Assembly (NCBI GenBank): GCA_027924645.1
Contig: BSBN01001807.1
Span: 11,736,001 to 11,800,000, forward strand
Length of the DNA: 64,000 nt
Origin: Cunninghamia lanceolata
Lineage: Eukaryota; Streptophyta; Pinopsida; Cupressales; Cupressaceae
Direction of reading: 5' to 3'
Part shown: positions 1-11,102 of the stretch, piece by piece
How positions within the stretch are numbered: position 1 is the stretch's first letter
Layout of the letters: every line of letters starts with the position of its first letter
Notes under the pieces: generated by a model
The model's input: the letters and a program-made list of their open reading frames with translations, nothing else
Databases searched by the model: none
What the model was told of the DNA's origin: nothing
Made by a program: the position numbers and the translations under genes

Positions 1-1865
1 CACCATCTCAAGTTATGAAAGGAGATTTGCTCTTGCACAAGCTTATGGTGGTCACATTGATTGTGATGAAATCATAGTATCTTGGTTGCTCTTGGTCAGG
101 ATAATGTCATGCTTACCTTAGGTTGCTTCATTGTATTGTCTTCAAGGAGTATAATGCCTTCATGATTATCTTGTGCTCACAAAGTTGATTATGATCAAAG
201 TTTTCATAATTTATATGAGAACATAAGTTTGTTGTTTTGATGACATGATGGTGTTGTTTCATGGTTGAGTCAGGTGATGCAAATGGTTTATGAAAGCAGG
301 AAGTGTTTATATTATTAGATTTAGTCATGTTCACAGGTGTTTCTTCAAATTTCATGAGTGAAAGATATTCAACAATTGTTGTGATGGAACATGACTTTAT
401 AAACAGTGCATAACTGTGATCATGAAGCAAGTGGATGTCAAAGGAGGTAAATTACATACTTTACTAGAATTTTGTATCATGTTGAAAGATCATCAGTGGA
501 TCCTTATTAGAAGATGATATAATCATGGAGGAACAAATTCACTAAAATCCTAATCTCATCTTGCTTTGAAAATGCTTTAAGATCCATATTCACCTTAATT
601 GTTGCTTAATTGTTCTAATCAGTCGGTGACTTGTTAATGCAAGTCATATCACTAATGTTTACCTCCTAAAGGGTATTTGAGACACAAGCTTTACCAGTCA
701 CTTCACCTATTTCCACCTCCTACATCTGTTAATAAAGTCTTTGTTAAAAGGTTGAAAGCATCAGATATTTTTGATGGACACGAATTGCTCATTGAAAAAG
801 GCATCAAAATTTATATACAAGATATGCCTTGTAAAGTGGAGCACTAGACCATGTTTTAAGGAAATTAAACATAGCTTTATGAAGCCCAAAAAAAAAATGG
901 AGGTCTCTATTTATTTTTGACTGAGCATTAAATTCAAACGGTGGCAGCAATCGGTTTTGTTTAAATGTTTTGACAGAGCCAAAAAGCATTTTAAATGCTA
1001 TATAGCCCAATGCCTTGGAGAGGTGAACTCAAAGATTCGAATGGTTTAAGAACATAAGTATCATATTCGAAGGAGAGACAGTTTATGAAATTGCATTTGA
1101 AGATTTTAAAAATGAAACTAGTATGGCCATCAAATTATTTTCTAAGGAGCATAGTATATATGTTTTAAGAAGCCCGATTAATATTAAAAGACTTTGGATT
1201 TAAAAAAAAGGGCATCGAATGTTTCTTTTATATAAAGCTTTTTACATGAAAAGCTTCTTTTAGAAATTTCTTAAAAGGAGATCATATTATTCAAAAGTTT
1301 TTTTTAAGGATTCATAAAATTAGAAATTTTCTATTTCCTTCATGGGATCATATGGAGATGATAAAGGGATTTAAGGAGTCTTTTTAGAAATTTTATTATT
1401 TTGGAAATTATTTTTTGAGAGAAAGTGTTTAAAGAATGTGAAGAGTTTTTTTAAGTAAATTTTTTTTGGAGAACTTGAAGAGATGAAGGTATAGAGGATT
1501 TGAAAATCATGGAATGATTTTTTTTTGAAGAATGTTTATTTCTTGGAGAAGTTGTTTTTCGTCTTTTTGCAAGAGCATGTTGAAAAGATTTTTTGAGATG
1601 AAATTTTCATATTGGAATTTTTATCAGATGGAAGAGGAATGTGAAAGAGAGATGAAATATTTGATGCAGAAGATGAATAGTTTTTCAAAAAGGAAGAATA
1701 AGAAAGGATTCTTCTTTGTGTACTGTGTGATTGGGTGGTGATTGGGTTGTTGAAGATCAGAGATGTAGGATTGAATTTTTTTTTTAAAAGAAAATACAGA
1801 TGAGTCATGATATTGTAAATGGAAGATCATGTTTTGAATATGAGCAGAGTGATGAAGAGTTTGCA
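1..1865. other. AT-rich sequence without recognisable gene
   Basis: Only short chance ORFs occur here and none resembles a known family. Poly-A/T runs and GA-rich stretches are common (about 1200-1700). Because a copia-type LTR end lies at 2539, part of this stretch may be the upstream part of that LTR or the 3' internal region of its element, but I could not find a convincing polypurine tract plus TG start. A possible LTR start, TGTTGAAAG near 476, is only a guess. Confidence 0.4.
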
Positions 1866-2539
1866 AATATAATCAGATGATGAGGTGATATTGTGTGTGG
1901 AGATGTGGATCAATATGGAGTGTTGTAAAGGTGCATAAAAGGAGTTATTTTGTATGGTCTTGACTTGAAAATCAAATAGGAGGTATAAGGGTGTATGATG
2001 AGACACAGGTTGTATAATGGTGCAAATCAGATTGTGTTACAATAATTTCTTGCACATCTTATTTTGTGTTCTGATGATGGGGATTGGTTTGCCAGTGAGG
2101 CCTTGTATTAGCCAATGAGGTTTGTAGGTCAGTGAGACTTATTTGTTTGTCAGTGAGGTATATCAATGTAGGAAGTGGGTGCTTCTATTTGGTATTGGAG
2201 TTGGTGCTCTATAAGGAGTTGGTGCTCCTAGATTCATTTTGTGTAGCCAGTGAGGCATGTTTTTTCAATTAAGCCAGTGAGGCAGTTTTGGAGTGGTTTT
2301 TCTATCCCTAGAGGGTTTTCCACTCATACAAATCTTGTGTCATAATCTTCTCTTTGTGTGTATGATTTACTTATGAAGTTTTGTTCTCTTTCTGCATTCA
2401 TAGTCATGTGCATATGTATTTGACAAATCAATGGTATCTTTCTCTCCTTGTGCTCTGAAAGTTAAAGTTTGTAAAAAGATTTAAACATTCACACAACACT
2501 GATTCACCCCCCCTCTCAGTGTTGTCCTTAACTCCTACA
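1866..2539 (+). mobile_element. 3' part of a copia-type LTR
   Basis: The features of a plant copia LTR run in order on the plus strand: degenerate 'gccagtgaggc' repeats (2095-2290), a 'ccctagagggttttccac' block near 2310, and at the end a hairpin with arms 2493-2502 and 2516-2525 around a C-run loop. The LTR would end in CA at 2539, followed by TGGTTATCC, which may be a decayed initiator-Met primer-binding site. The same architecture closes the copia LTR at 59053-60301. The start is not defined, and no internal region follows because a LINE begins directly downstream. Confidence 0.45.
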
Positions 2540-2589
2540 TGGTTATCCAATACTAAAGATTTTTCTCAATTCTAGCAACCATGTAGCCT

Positions 2590-3780
2590 ACCAAAGATCG
2601 ACATAAGAAGCCTAGAAGGCAAAAGAGATCTCTAGGAATCTAAAAATTCTCCATGATCAATTTATTTCTACCAAAAGGAAAGAAGCCAACTAGGGTTGGG
2701 AAGGAAGCTTGCTGATAACATTGAGTTTTTTACCATTGGATGCTAGAACCTGAAGCTTGACAAAAGATGTCCAAGTATTGAAGAGCCTGTTTAACATTAT
2801 CCTCCTCTTCAAAGAGAGTGAGAAAGGAGTCATTGACAAAATACCCATTAACAAGTTGTTGAGAAGAGTTGGGGAGATAAATCCCTTTGACTCGGGATTA
2901 AGAAACTACCTAAGCAAACAGATATCCAAATCCTTCTACAACTAAAGAGATGGAGCTAGGGGACATCCTTGTTGGATGGATTTGTGAAGGCCAAAGTAGC
3001 TAGACTATTGCCCAACAATGGTGATGCAAGGCAAAGCATCCATGGAAAGCATCATAACCATCTGGAGGAAGCGTGGCCCAAACCCAAGTGCCTACAACAT
3101 GGCAAGAATGAATGGCCATTCGATACAATCATAAGCTTTGGTAAAATTAATTTTGAGGAAGAGGGCTGGTTGTTGAGAGTGGTGATCCCACTCCATTCCT
3201 TCCTAGACATCAATAATGTTATCCACTATGAAATGGGATTTGATGAATCCTATTTGTTCAAGCTGCACAATCAAAGGGAGCATGGAGCAAGGCTTCAGGG
3301 TGAGAGCCTTGGCAATGATTTTGTATGAGACATTGAGCAATGTGATAGGCTACTAGTTACAAATCTCCATTGGATCCTTGAACTTAGGTATGAAGTTGAT
3401 ATTACCTTTGTTTATTAGATTCCCCAAAGAGCCATTTCGCATAGCTTCAAGATATATTTTATATAAGTCATAGCCAATAGTGTCCCAAAAAGTTTTATAG
3501 AACTCACAGGGGAAGCCATCGAGGTTAGAGGCCTTGTCATTGGTCATAGAGAATACAACTTCCTTGAGGTCACCTTGAGTGAGAAGTTGATTGCATAGAA
3601 TGTGCTGAGCATTGGAAACAATGTCCAAAGAATTCTTCCAAGCTTTGTGGGCCCACCATACCTCCCAATCCATTCAATGGATTTAGGAAGGGCAACAACT
3701 GTTTCATGAGCTACCTAACATTTTGCAAGCTTTTGTTAGACACTATGAGCAAGTCTTCGTGGCTGAAGCAATACATTCTA
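2590..3780 (-). mobile_element. Decayed LINE (L1-like) reverse transcriptase
   Basis: Read on the minus strand, 3673-3353 is an open segment with the typical plant LINE motif around DGFPCEFYKTFWD, then NKGNINFIPK. Further on, broken by stops, come IVDNIIDV, FLKINFTKAYDCIEW (catalytic palm A), QGCPLAPSL (motif B region) and a segment FVNDSFLTLF where the family normally has a YADD-like box, so the catalytic site is damaged. LINE reverse transcriptases copy their own RNA at nicked target DNA. Many stops and frameshifts show it is dead. Neither a poly(A) tail nor a duplication was identified, so both ends are approximate. Confidence 0.8.
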
Positions 3781-4115
3781 ACTACTAAAGTATCAAGTTT
3801 CAAACAAAATCTATATACAATGCACTTATAATTCAACAAGAAGATTATTATCTATCTAAAAAATGTCCAGAGATATAAATTTTATTGTATCTACATTGTT
3901 TACTTTATATGTATTGAATTCGATATGTTTAATTTTAAAATTTTATGTGTTTTTTTATATTTTTTGTTTGGTTAATTATTTAATTATTTAAGGTCTATAT
4001 CTTCACTCAATCGTGTGCCCATTAAATTTTCATTTATAAATAACAAATAAAAAAATCTCAAATTATCAAATCAAAAATATTTTCTTTCTTAAAACTTTTT
4101 AAAATTTTGATGAAC
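3781..4115. other. AT-rich spacer
   Basis: No gene or defined element is visible. The segment is A/T-rich with short homopolymers and lies between the LINE remnant and the left target-site duplication of the next retroposon. Confidence 0.4.
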
Positions 4116-4134
4116 CTTTAAACTTAAACCTTTT
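4116..4134 (+). repeat. Left copy of a 19-bp target-site duplication
   Basis: The 19 bases CTTTAAACTTAAACCTTTT recur exactly at 5433-5451. Together they bracket the 1.3-kb insertion 4135-5432. Long duplications of this size are typical of LINE-type target-primed insertion. Confidence 0.85.
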
Positions 4135-4624
4135 TTTGATTCATAAGAGATAATTTATATTAATATTAAAAATAGAAAATTTACATCACAATCTACTTAT
4201 ATGTTACAGATTCCTCCATTTATTTCTATGTAGATGGCTCTATGACCACGCAGGGTTGCCGTTAGTGGGAAGATTGGCCAAACAAGGCCTGCCACAGTCC
4301 TATTGCTATCTATTTCATTACATTTATCATTGTGAAACCAAAACTGGCCTATAGGCCATCGAGCTTTAGTAGGAAAAAACACCAACATGGTGATACCAAA
4401 ATCCCTTGCAAAACCAACAAACCAAACACCTGGCCTAAGACTGTTATGAAGAGTTGAGCTTGACCACAAAAGACATAGCACCAAACACCAAAAATTTGAA
4501 AAGAGCTGAGGGATAAGTGAACCAAAATAGACCCAGGAACCACTATCTTTGATCACATAAACCCTAAGTTAAAAGCAAAATCCTTGAACTCCTCCATCCA
4601 CTCAAAGCCTTTAAAAGGCTCCAT

Positions 4625-4978
4625 CTACAAATGTTTCTTCAAGAAAGAGATTGCCACCTCCACATGCTCCCTATGCACTAATAGAACCATCCCTTTTAAA
4701 TCTAGCAAGAAAGGAAAAAACCTTACCATTTCATCGGGGTCACAAAGCTTAGCCAAATCTGTCAGCCTCAGAATCCCAACCCCCAGAGAAGTCACCTTCA
4801 GAACTTCCTTCAGCCCCACTAGAAGATTAGCCTTAAATAATTTTTTATCCAGGAGCTTGGTAGTGTCTTTGGGAGTGCCCGCATCCACGATAATGGCAAG
4901 GAACCGAGACACAATGGAAGAGTCTATTCTATAGAATTCCCCGCCTTCTATATAGCTCTGTCCCAAGATAACCTTCAT
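4625..4978 (-). CDS. Unrecognised ORF fragment inside the retroposon
   Basis: A 117-codon open frame on the minus strand with a strongly coding-like composition: alternating hydrophobic and charged residues, for example SIVSRFLAIIVDAG and LAKLCDPDEMVRFFPFLLD. The frame is probably longer, because related-looking sequence continues in other frames to about 5388 and 4197, broken by stops. The position within a LINE-style insertion suggests a LINE ORF1-like or retroposed host protein. Neither is proved. Confidence 0.4.
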   Translation of the reverse strand: MKVILGQSYIEGGEFYRIDSSIVSRFLAIIVDAGTPKDTTKLLDKKLFKANLLVGLKEVLKVTSLGVGILRLTDLAKLCDPDEMVRFFPFLLDLKGMVLLVHREHVEVAISFLKKHL

Positions 4979-5389
4979 CGTTGCGATGATAAATTCATCA
5001 CAAGGCTGAAGGATCCTCTTCAGTCTCTAGTACGACACCTTCCCAATAAAGGTTAATTATCTAACATCAATCTCCAATTGAATTGGAGTGTCCATCACAA
5101 GGCAAATTACCCCCTCTGTTGACATCTGCACTATGAATCAAGAGCTGCTTGCCATGGTGAAAATGTAGAGACTTTGCAACTGCACTTGTTCTATCTCTAC
5201 TTATCCCTCCTGATCCTTCTCGAGAGTTCCAGAGTTAGAGGCAAGTGCAATCTTGTGCAATTTTGCATGTTTTTTAATGATTGCCTTGCACTAGAGAGGT
5301 GACGTGAAACTTATCTGTTCTGTCAGAGATATAAGATCTCCACACTTCAAGAAAAAACCTTGAATGGATCCGCCACCATGTTAATCCAG

Positions 5390-5414
5390 CCCTACACATT
5401 AAGAATGTGTAGGG
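5390..5414. repeat. Perfect 11-bp hairpin near the retroposon 5' end
   Basis: Arms CCCTACACATT (5390-5400) and AATGTGTAGGG (5404-5414) pair perfectly around a 3-base loop. It lies just upstream of the first possible ATG of the minus-strand retroposon, so it would form a strong 5' UTR hairpin in its transcript. Confidence 0.7.
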
Positions 5415-5432
5415 CCCCCTCCCTGCCACCCA

Positions 5433-5451
5433 CTTTAAACTTAAACCTTTT
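5433..5451 (+). repeat. Right copy of the 19-bp target-site duplication
   Basis: An exact copy of 4116-4134; it marks the 5' boundary of the minus-strand retroposon. Confidence 0.85.
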
Positions 5452-6336
5452 ATTCATTATTACACTACTACATTTTATTTTTTATAAATCAATTAAGACT
5501 ATGACTTAAAACTTTGCATAAAATTTTGAGCTTTGAAAAGGAGAGGAATGATGATTATATTCAAGATCATGTTGATTTCAATTTTGAGCCACTCTTAAAG
5601 GCCACAAACTTTACAAAATTACAATTTAAAGTAAAATGTAAGAATTTATATTAGATAGACATTTACAATACTTATTGAATATTCAAATTATTGAAACAAA
5701 GTACACATTATTTTTGGTTAGATAATCACTTACATTAAATATGTAGGATGTTCTATTCAATTAACATGAAGACTCCACATAATTTATTCAATAATAATCT
5801 AAATAATTTTTTCCTATTCAATAAACAACTCCAAAGAATTTATTCATTAATAATCTAAATAAAAAAAATCAATTTTTTGTTTAACAAATATCTATATTGG
5901 TAAAAAATAACTACTATAACTAAATAAAGAAGAGACTTATTATTGACCACTTTGTTCAAGGGACTAACTCCTCATCACTCCACTACATTCACATATATAA
6001 TAATGCAACCATTTTAACAACTAACAAAATATCATTACAAAAGAAACAATAAATAGCATCATAAACAAGAAGTTTGATTACAATAATTATACCAACTACA
6101 TCATTGTGGTATATGTTCACATAATTTATTTTTTAATATTTATTTGGTTAACAAATTTATATGTTTGCATTAAAAACAAATATTAACATTAGTAAGAAAA
6201 ATACATGCTTTTGATTAGTTGGAAAGGTACATGAACTAATAACCAATTAAAATATCTTACAAATAATGGTAGGGCTTAATAAGAAATATGTGTTCAAGAA
6301 CTAATACTTTTTTGTATTCTACAGGCTAAGGTAAAA
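5452..6336. other. AT-rich spacer
   Basis: No ORF or family resemblance was found. The sequence is very A/T-rich and ends at the left LTR of element B. Confidence 0.45.
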
Positions 6337-7244
6337 TGAAACAAAGTTGCAGAATATGCTTCCCACACTAATCTATGAGAGGAAGTATGTGCAAAAAATT
6401 AAATTGATAATACAATTGCAAGGAAATAAACATAAAAACAATATACCATAATACAATGATTTACATGGGGAAAACCCTTTTAGGAGAAAAACCCCCACAC
6501 TCTAAAGCAACTCAATATATTATTCAATAATTAAATAGGTACAATACACTTGCAGAGTCTAAGCATTTACATCCTAGTATCACTAACAAGAGATCTGGAG
6601 TAATTCTGACAACATAACAATACCTACAAAACTCACTATAAAACCTTCATCTCAAGGACCCAATAAATGAGAGAAACAATACATAAAAATATCAAATGGT
6701 AATTAGAAAACCATGAGCTAAAACCTCCCAAAATGTGACACCCAAATCTATAGTCAAAATCCAATGCCTAAATTTCAAAATGAGTCCACAAGTTAAAAAT
6801 AACATATTCCTTACACCTATCATAATTTCATCATAATCCACTCACCAATTTGGGTGCTCCATTTTGGCGCCATTATTTCCATTTAAAGATGTCTTATGAT
6901 ATGTCATAACATGCATCATAAGTTGCTCAACAAGTGTAACTCCCTCTTACAACTCTCTTATATGTCATAGATACTCTTACATTTTTGATGTGGGAGACCC
7001 AAATTTCGAAGGCCATAACTTTAGATCTAGGAAGCCGATTGAGCTCCTTTTTTCAAATTTGAAGATCTCAAAGAGATTCACATTGTCGTAACTTGCTTGC
7101 TCTAGTTAAGGCTCATACATTTTTTTCAAAGATAAAATCAACCTCGAGCACCCTAAAAATTATATTTTTGTGTTGTCTAATCCACAAATTATTCTATTTT
7201 TTTTTGTAAGACTAGAATGCAAGGTTAAGACACATTTTCTAACA
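6337..7244 (-). repeat. 3' LTR of copia B
   Basis: On the minus strand it starts TGTTAGAAAATG at 7244, directly after the polypurine tract, and ends at 6337 (TGAAAC on the plus strand). The block 'ggggaaaacccttttagg' (about 6468-6485) is the usual GGGTTTTCC-like LTR element. It aligns with 46858-47464 over the first 600 bp. Confidence 0.85.
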
Positions 7245-7256
7245 TTCTCCCACTTG
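7245..7256 (-). other. Polypurine tract of copia B
   Basis: Minus strand CAAGTGGGAGAA directly precedes the TGTTAG LTR start. This is the classic copia plus-strand priming site. Confidence 0.75.
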
Positions 7257-7818
7257 ACAAACACATTGCAAGAGTAAAGAGAATAAGAAAAAAATGATCC
7301 TACAATAGTGTGTCCCACTTTTTGGCCAAAGTGGGACATTGAAATTGGTATTTTTAGCCAAAATTTTACTTTGTCACATAAGCAACTAAACCATTATGAA
7401 TTTGAAGATGATGTGAACTAGTGATTTTTGAGATTTCATGTGTAGATTGTAAATATATATTTAAAAAAATTAAAAATTGTGAAAATTTTTACGTAATTTT
7501 TAATAATTTATTTTTTATAGTTAACAATATTTTTAAAAAGTGACATTTATTCTATAACGCATAACCTTTTTACAAAAATGATAAATTATCAATTCTTAAA
7601 TATAGATTGGTAACACCAATATCTAGTGAGCACATATTTTTTTCACAATTTTTTGTTGCATATTTGTAATGTCCCCTTTTGGGAGCAATGCTAATTTTTC
7701 TTAAATTATCAATTTCCAAGCAACAAAAGTCTAGATAGTACCTTGGCTGTGCATTTCCACTTTCCTCTTGCTATGCTCCAATATGTCTATATAGTGAGTG
7801 GCTATGACTTCTCTTCTT

Positions 7819-7820
<2 letters not shown>

Positions 7821-7895
<75 letters not shown>

Positions 7896-7999
7896 AGAAA
7901 TATCTATATTTTTCCTATCCTCATGGGTAGGTGTGAATCTGATTTAATCTTATTTGTTCCTCTTCACTACTACCCTTTCTCTTCACCACTACCCTTTCT

Positions 8000-8046
<47 letters not shown>

Positions 8047-8158
8047 AGAAATATCTATAGTTTTCCTATCCTCATGGGCAGATCTGTAGGTGTGAATCTG
8101 ATTTAATCTTATTTGTTCCTCTTCACTACTACCCTTTCTCTTCACCACTACCCTTTCT

Positions 8159-8255
<97 letters not shown>

Positions 8256-8368
8256 AGAAATATCTATATTTTTCCTATCCTCATGGGCAGATCTGTAGGT
8301 GTGAATCTGATTTAATCTTATTTGTTCCTCTTCACTACTACCCTTTCTCTTCACCACTACCCTTTCTC
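7821..8368. repeat. Tandem minisatellite with expanded (TA)n tracts
   Basis: Three pure (TA)n tracts (7821-7892, about 8003-8043, 8162-8252) each precede a nearly identical unit that starts 'ctcagaaatatctata' and ends 'caccactaccctttctctt' (7893-8002, 8044-8161, 8253-8368). The second and third units share a 12-bp insertion (gcagatctgtag region) that the first lacks. This shows stepwise duplication of a unit with its own microsatellite. The ORFs encoding Ile-Tyr repeats here are artefacts. Confidence 0.9.
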
Positions 8369-8927
8369 TTAATATACTTTTGCACCTTTGTGATTGATTG
8401 ATATTCTAATTGTTTGATTGATGCCTAAATTATATATATGTGTGTAATTGATATTATTTGAATTGTATTTCCTTCATTCTTGTAATGATCCTCCCTTTTC
8501 TTTCATGTTATGCTCAATCACATATAATCAAAAATGTCTATTCCTTATCCTTCATAATTCTTGCTTCTCTATATCATATATGTTATTTCTTGAATATATA
8601 TAAAACATATATCTTTTCCATATCTATATCAAATCAGATATTATTGTTGTTTGATGCCCACATATTCCTCCACACCAATCTGAATTTATATCTTCATGCT
8701 TTCTATGAAGGGAGGCATCTTTTGTATTTTATATATCATGCCTCTTTAAGATCTTTGTCTTATTATCAATCGTCACTTTTATTAACAAATCTCTTTAATA
8801 TGTAATATGCACTATCACAGCCTCTTGTTTATTATTAATCGTTGGAACTTAATAAGCCCGATTTCTTATGAAATCAACCTTCTTACTTTGCTTATAATAT
8901 TTAATTTATATAATAATATGTTATTAT

Positions 8928-8957
8928 TAATATTAATATTAATATTAATATTAATAT
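8928..8957. repeat. (TTAATA)n microsatellite
   Basis: About five TTAATA units lie inside a very AT-rich stretch (8800-9120). Confidence 0.8.
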
Positions 8958-9601
8958 TTATAAATATATATTGTCATTATATAATATCCTATATTTATAA
9001 TAATGATCTTATATTTATTATTTATAAATATAATAAATATATTATATTTTAATTGTATATATATATATATCATTAATATTATTAACACTAATATTATTAT
9101 ATACGGGATTACCATCCAAAGTGGCTTCTCTGTCTTATCACGAAGTTTAAAATCTTTAATTTAAACAATGTCTTAATATGGGGACCTGACAATATTTTAT
9201 TTATTATTAATTTTTTATGTCAGATTGAGTATAATTTAGACAGTTATATTCTTTAATGCATAACTTTTTCTATATATATCTCAATCAACTTATTTTTTGA
9301 AACAAGGATATCAATACATAGTGCGTAGATATTTTTAAAAAAATCCCTATTTTTTTAATTTTTCCACATGTGTGGAATAGAGACCTTGATGTTTGGTGAA
9401 AAACATAAGTTCACAAGAAAATAGAAAATAAATATAATAATTAAAATAAATATATTCAAACTTATACTTTTTGAAAATATTATTTCAAGAGATACGATCC
9501 TACAAATTATCATGTGATGTTGAATACATTTGTTGGTCCAACCCAAGGTTTAAAACAAAACAAAAAATGAGGAAAATCAAGTGAGTAAGGTGGAAAGGCC
9601 T

Positions 9602-9673
9602 AGCCAACGACCTTCATTCAAAGGTATCCAAGGACCTTCTTTTGAAAGTACCTTTGAATGAAGTTCCTTGGCT
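9602..9673. repeat. Long imperfect hairpin, 25-bp arms
   Basis: Arms 9602-9626 and 9649-9673 are inverted repeats, perfect over 15 bp (CTTCATTCAAAGGTA against 9649-9663) and nearly so over 25 bp, with a 22-base loop. It lies just inside the right end of the putative TIR insertion. Confidence 0.65.
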
Positions 9674-9869
9674 GACTTTAAAAGTATTAAAAAATTAAAA
9701 AACACTTCGTTTGAAGGTGATTTTTCACTCACATTTGAACGAAGGTGTTTGATTTTTTTTTTGTCCCTCACCATGCAAAATTTTAATGTCCCACAAGTGG
9801 GACACACTATTGTGGGTTCACTCAAAACTATCAACTATCTACTGAGGGTCGAAAGGTCCACAAACTTAC

Positions 9870-10707
9870 TACACCACATAAGCTCTATGTTGATTGGTTT
9901 CATCAATGCTCTACAACATTCTACATAATGCCAACTTTCTCATCCATCACCTTCCCACCCTCTACCATGTCATGAAGAAAATGGTATTGGGCATCTATGT
10001 GCTTCATCATCGCATGAAATGTTAATTTCCTTTCCAAACAAATGACTCTCTAACTATCACATAGAACTTTAATAGCTCCCTGACTTAGCCCCAATCTTAA
10101 TACAAATTATTAAGATAGATTGCCTCCTTATAAGCATAAGTAGATATCATGTACTCGACCTTTAAATCAACCTATCATTTACTCATCCAACTAATAAAAC
10201 CACCAAATAAACTAAACACATTTCCACTAGTGGATCTTTTGTTATCAAAATCTCATGTCCAATTTGAATCCATGAATCCACAAATATTCACTCAGTGCTA
10301 GTCCCTTGTAGAATCACCATGATAATAAATAGAGTACATGGAGATGCCTCACAAATATCTAAAGACCCTCTCAACTACATCTCAATGATTCCATTTAGGT
10401 TTAGCCATGAATTGTCTAAGGACTCCCACTACTTGGACAATGTTTGGTCTTCTAGAAACCATAATATACATCAAACTCCCAATAGTACTAGCATAAAACA
10501 CTTGAGTCATATCCTCTACCTCACTAGGTGTAGATTGGCATTGCTCTATAGATAACTTAGTCTCCACAAAAATAGGAACACTCAATGGTTTACAAATTGA
10601 CACATTGAATCTCTCCAAGATATAATTCACATACTTACTCTAGACCAACCAAAGCTTTTTATTTTCTCTATATCTTCTAATCTCCATACCCAAGATATAT
10701 TTGGTAG
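9870..10707 (-). pseudogene. Copia B pol, 3' half: RT end and RNase H
   Basis: On the minus strand 10700-10640 reads ILGMEIRRYRENKKLWLV, the end of the copia reverse transcriptase. ORF 10630-10382 follows (YILERFNV, then SLMYIMVSRRPNIV), the connection to RNase H. Further down, KRSTSGNVFSLFGGFISW (near 10230) is the hallmark RNase H motif, followed by a degraded tail. It is cut at 10707 by element A; the missing upstream half resumes at 43608. Confidence 0.85.
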
Positions 10708-11089
10708 TGTTAGTGTGATAATAGCTTTTACCTATCTAGATTGACTATATCCTATTCACACTATGCTTAAGTCTACACTTAGGGACTTTTAGAGTTTTGT
10801 CTCACCTCATGTGGTTGAGACACGTGTCCTCACTTTGTGAGACACCTAATTCGTGCATACTTGCCACTTGCTCAAACACATGTCATTTGAGCTAGACAAG
10901 AGTTGCACCTTTGGAGAGGTAGTAAGTCATTGTATCCTACGTTCTCACCTCCACTACCTTGCATGTATATGCAAGGTTTGTTTGTACATTTTACTTAACT
11001 TTTGATAATATCAATTAGGCTTATTTGTGTGCTTGTAGCTTGTGGAAGTCCATCTTGGTTCTTTCTTTTTGATCTTGGCAATCCCAACA
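10708..11089 (+). repeat. 5' LTR of element A
   Basis: A 382-bp LTR from TGTTAGTGTG to CAATCCCAACA. It matches the 3' LTR at about 91% by eye. Confidence 0.9.
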
Positions 11090-11102
11090 TGGTATCAAAG
11101 CC
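11090..11102 (+). other. Primer-binding site of element A
   Basis: TGGTATCAAAGCC directly after the LTR matches the plant initiator-Met tRNA primer-binding consensus (TGGTATCAGAGC) with one change. Confidence 0.85.

Larger units (their letters stand above)
4135..5432 (-). mobile_element. 1.3-kb retroposon flanked by 19-bp duplication
   Basis: The 1,298-bp segment is bounded by perfect 19-bp direct repeats. It is oriented on the minus strand: a GC-rich beginning (GGTGGCAGGGAGGGGGCCC, from 5432), a hairpin, a possible start ATGGTGGCGGATCC near 5390-5375, an open frame at 4978-4625, and an AT-rich 3' end ending in a short A-run at 4135. No reverse transcriptase is present, so it may be an internally deleted LINE, a LINE first ORF, or a retroposed transcript mobilised in trans. 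I do not recognise the encoded protein. Confidence 0.65.
7293..9818. mobile_element. Possible 2.5-kb DNA-transposon-like insertion in B
   Basis: The segment 7296-7341 (CAATAGTGTGTCCCAC, then AGTGGGACATT) recurs inverted at 9785-9812. The two inverted ends separate the end of the RNase H of copia B from its polypurine tract, where only a short spacer is expected. The interior is AT-rich, contains TA microsatellites and no transposase, and fits a non-autonomous terminal-inverted-repeat element. No clean target duplication was found, so the call is tentative. Confidence 0.4.

Noticed and set aside
2969..3328. 119-codon plus-strand ORF
   Set aside because: It lies opposite the LINE reverse transcriptase, which has recognisable motifs.
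7743..8357. ORFs encoding long Ile-Tyr repeats on both strands
   Set aside because: They are pure translations of (TA)n microsatellites.
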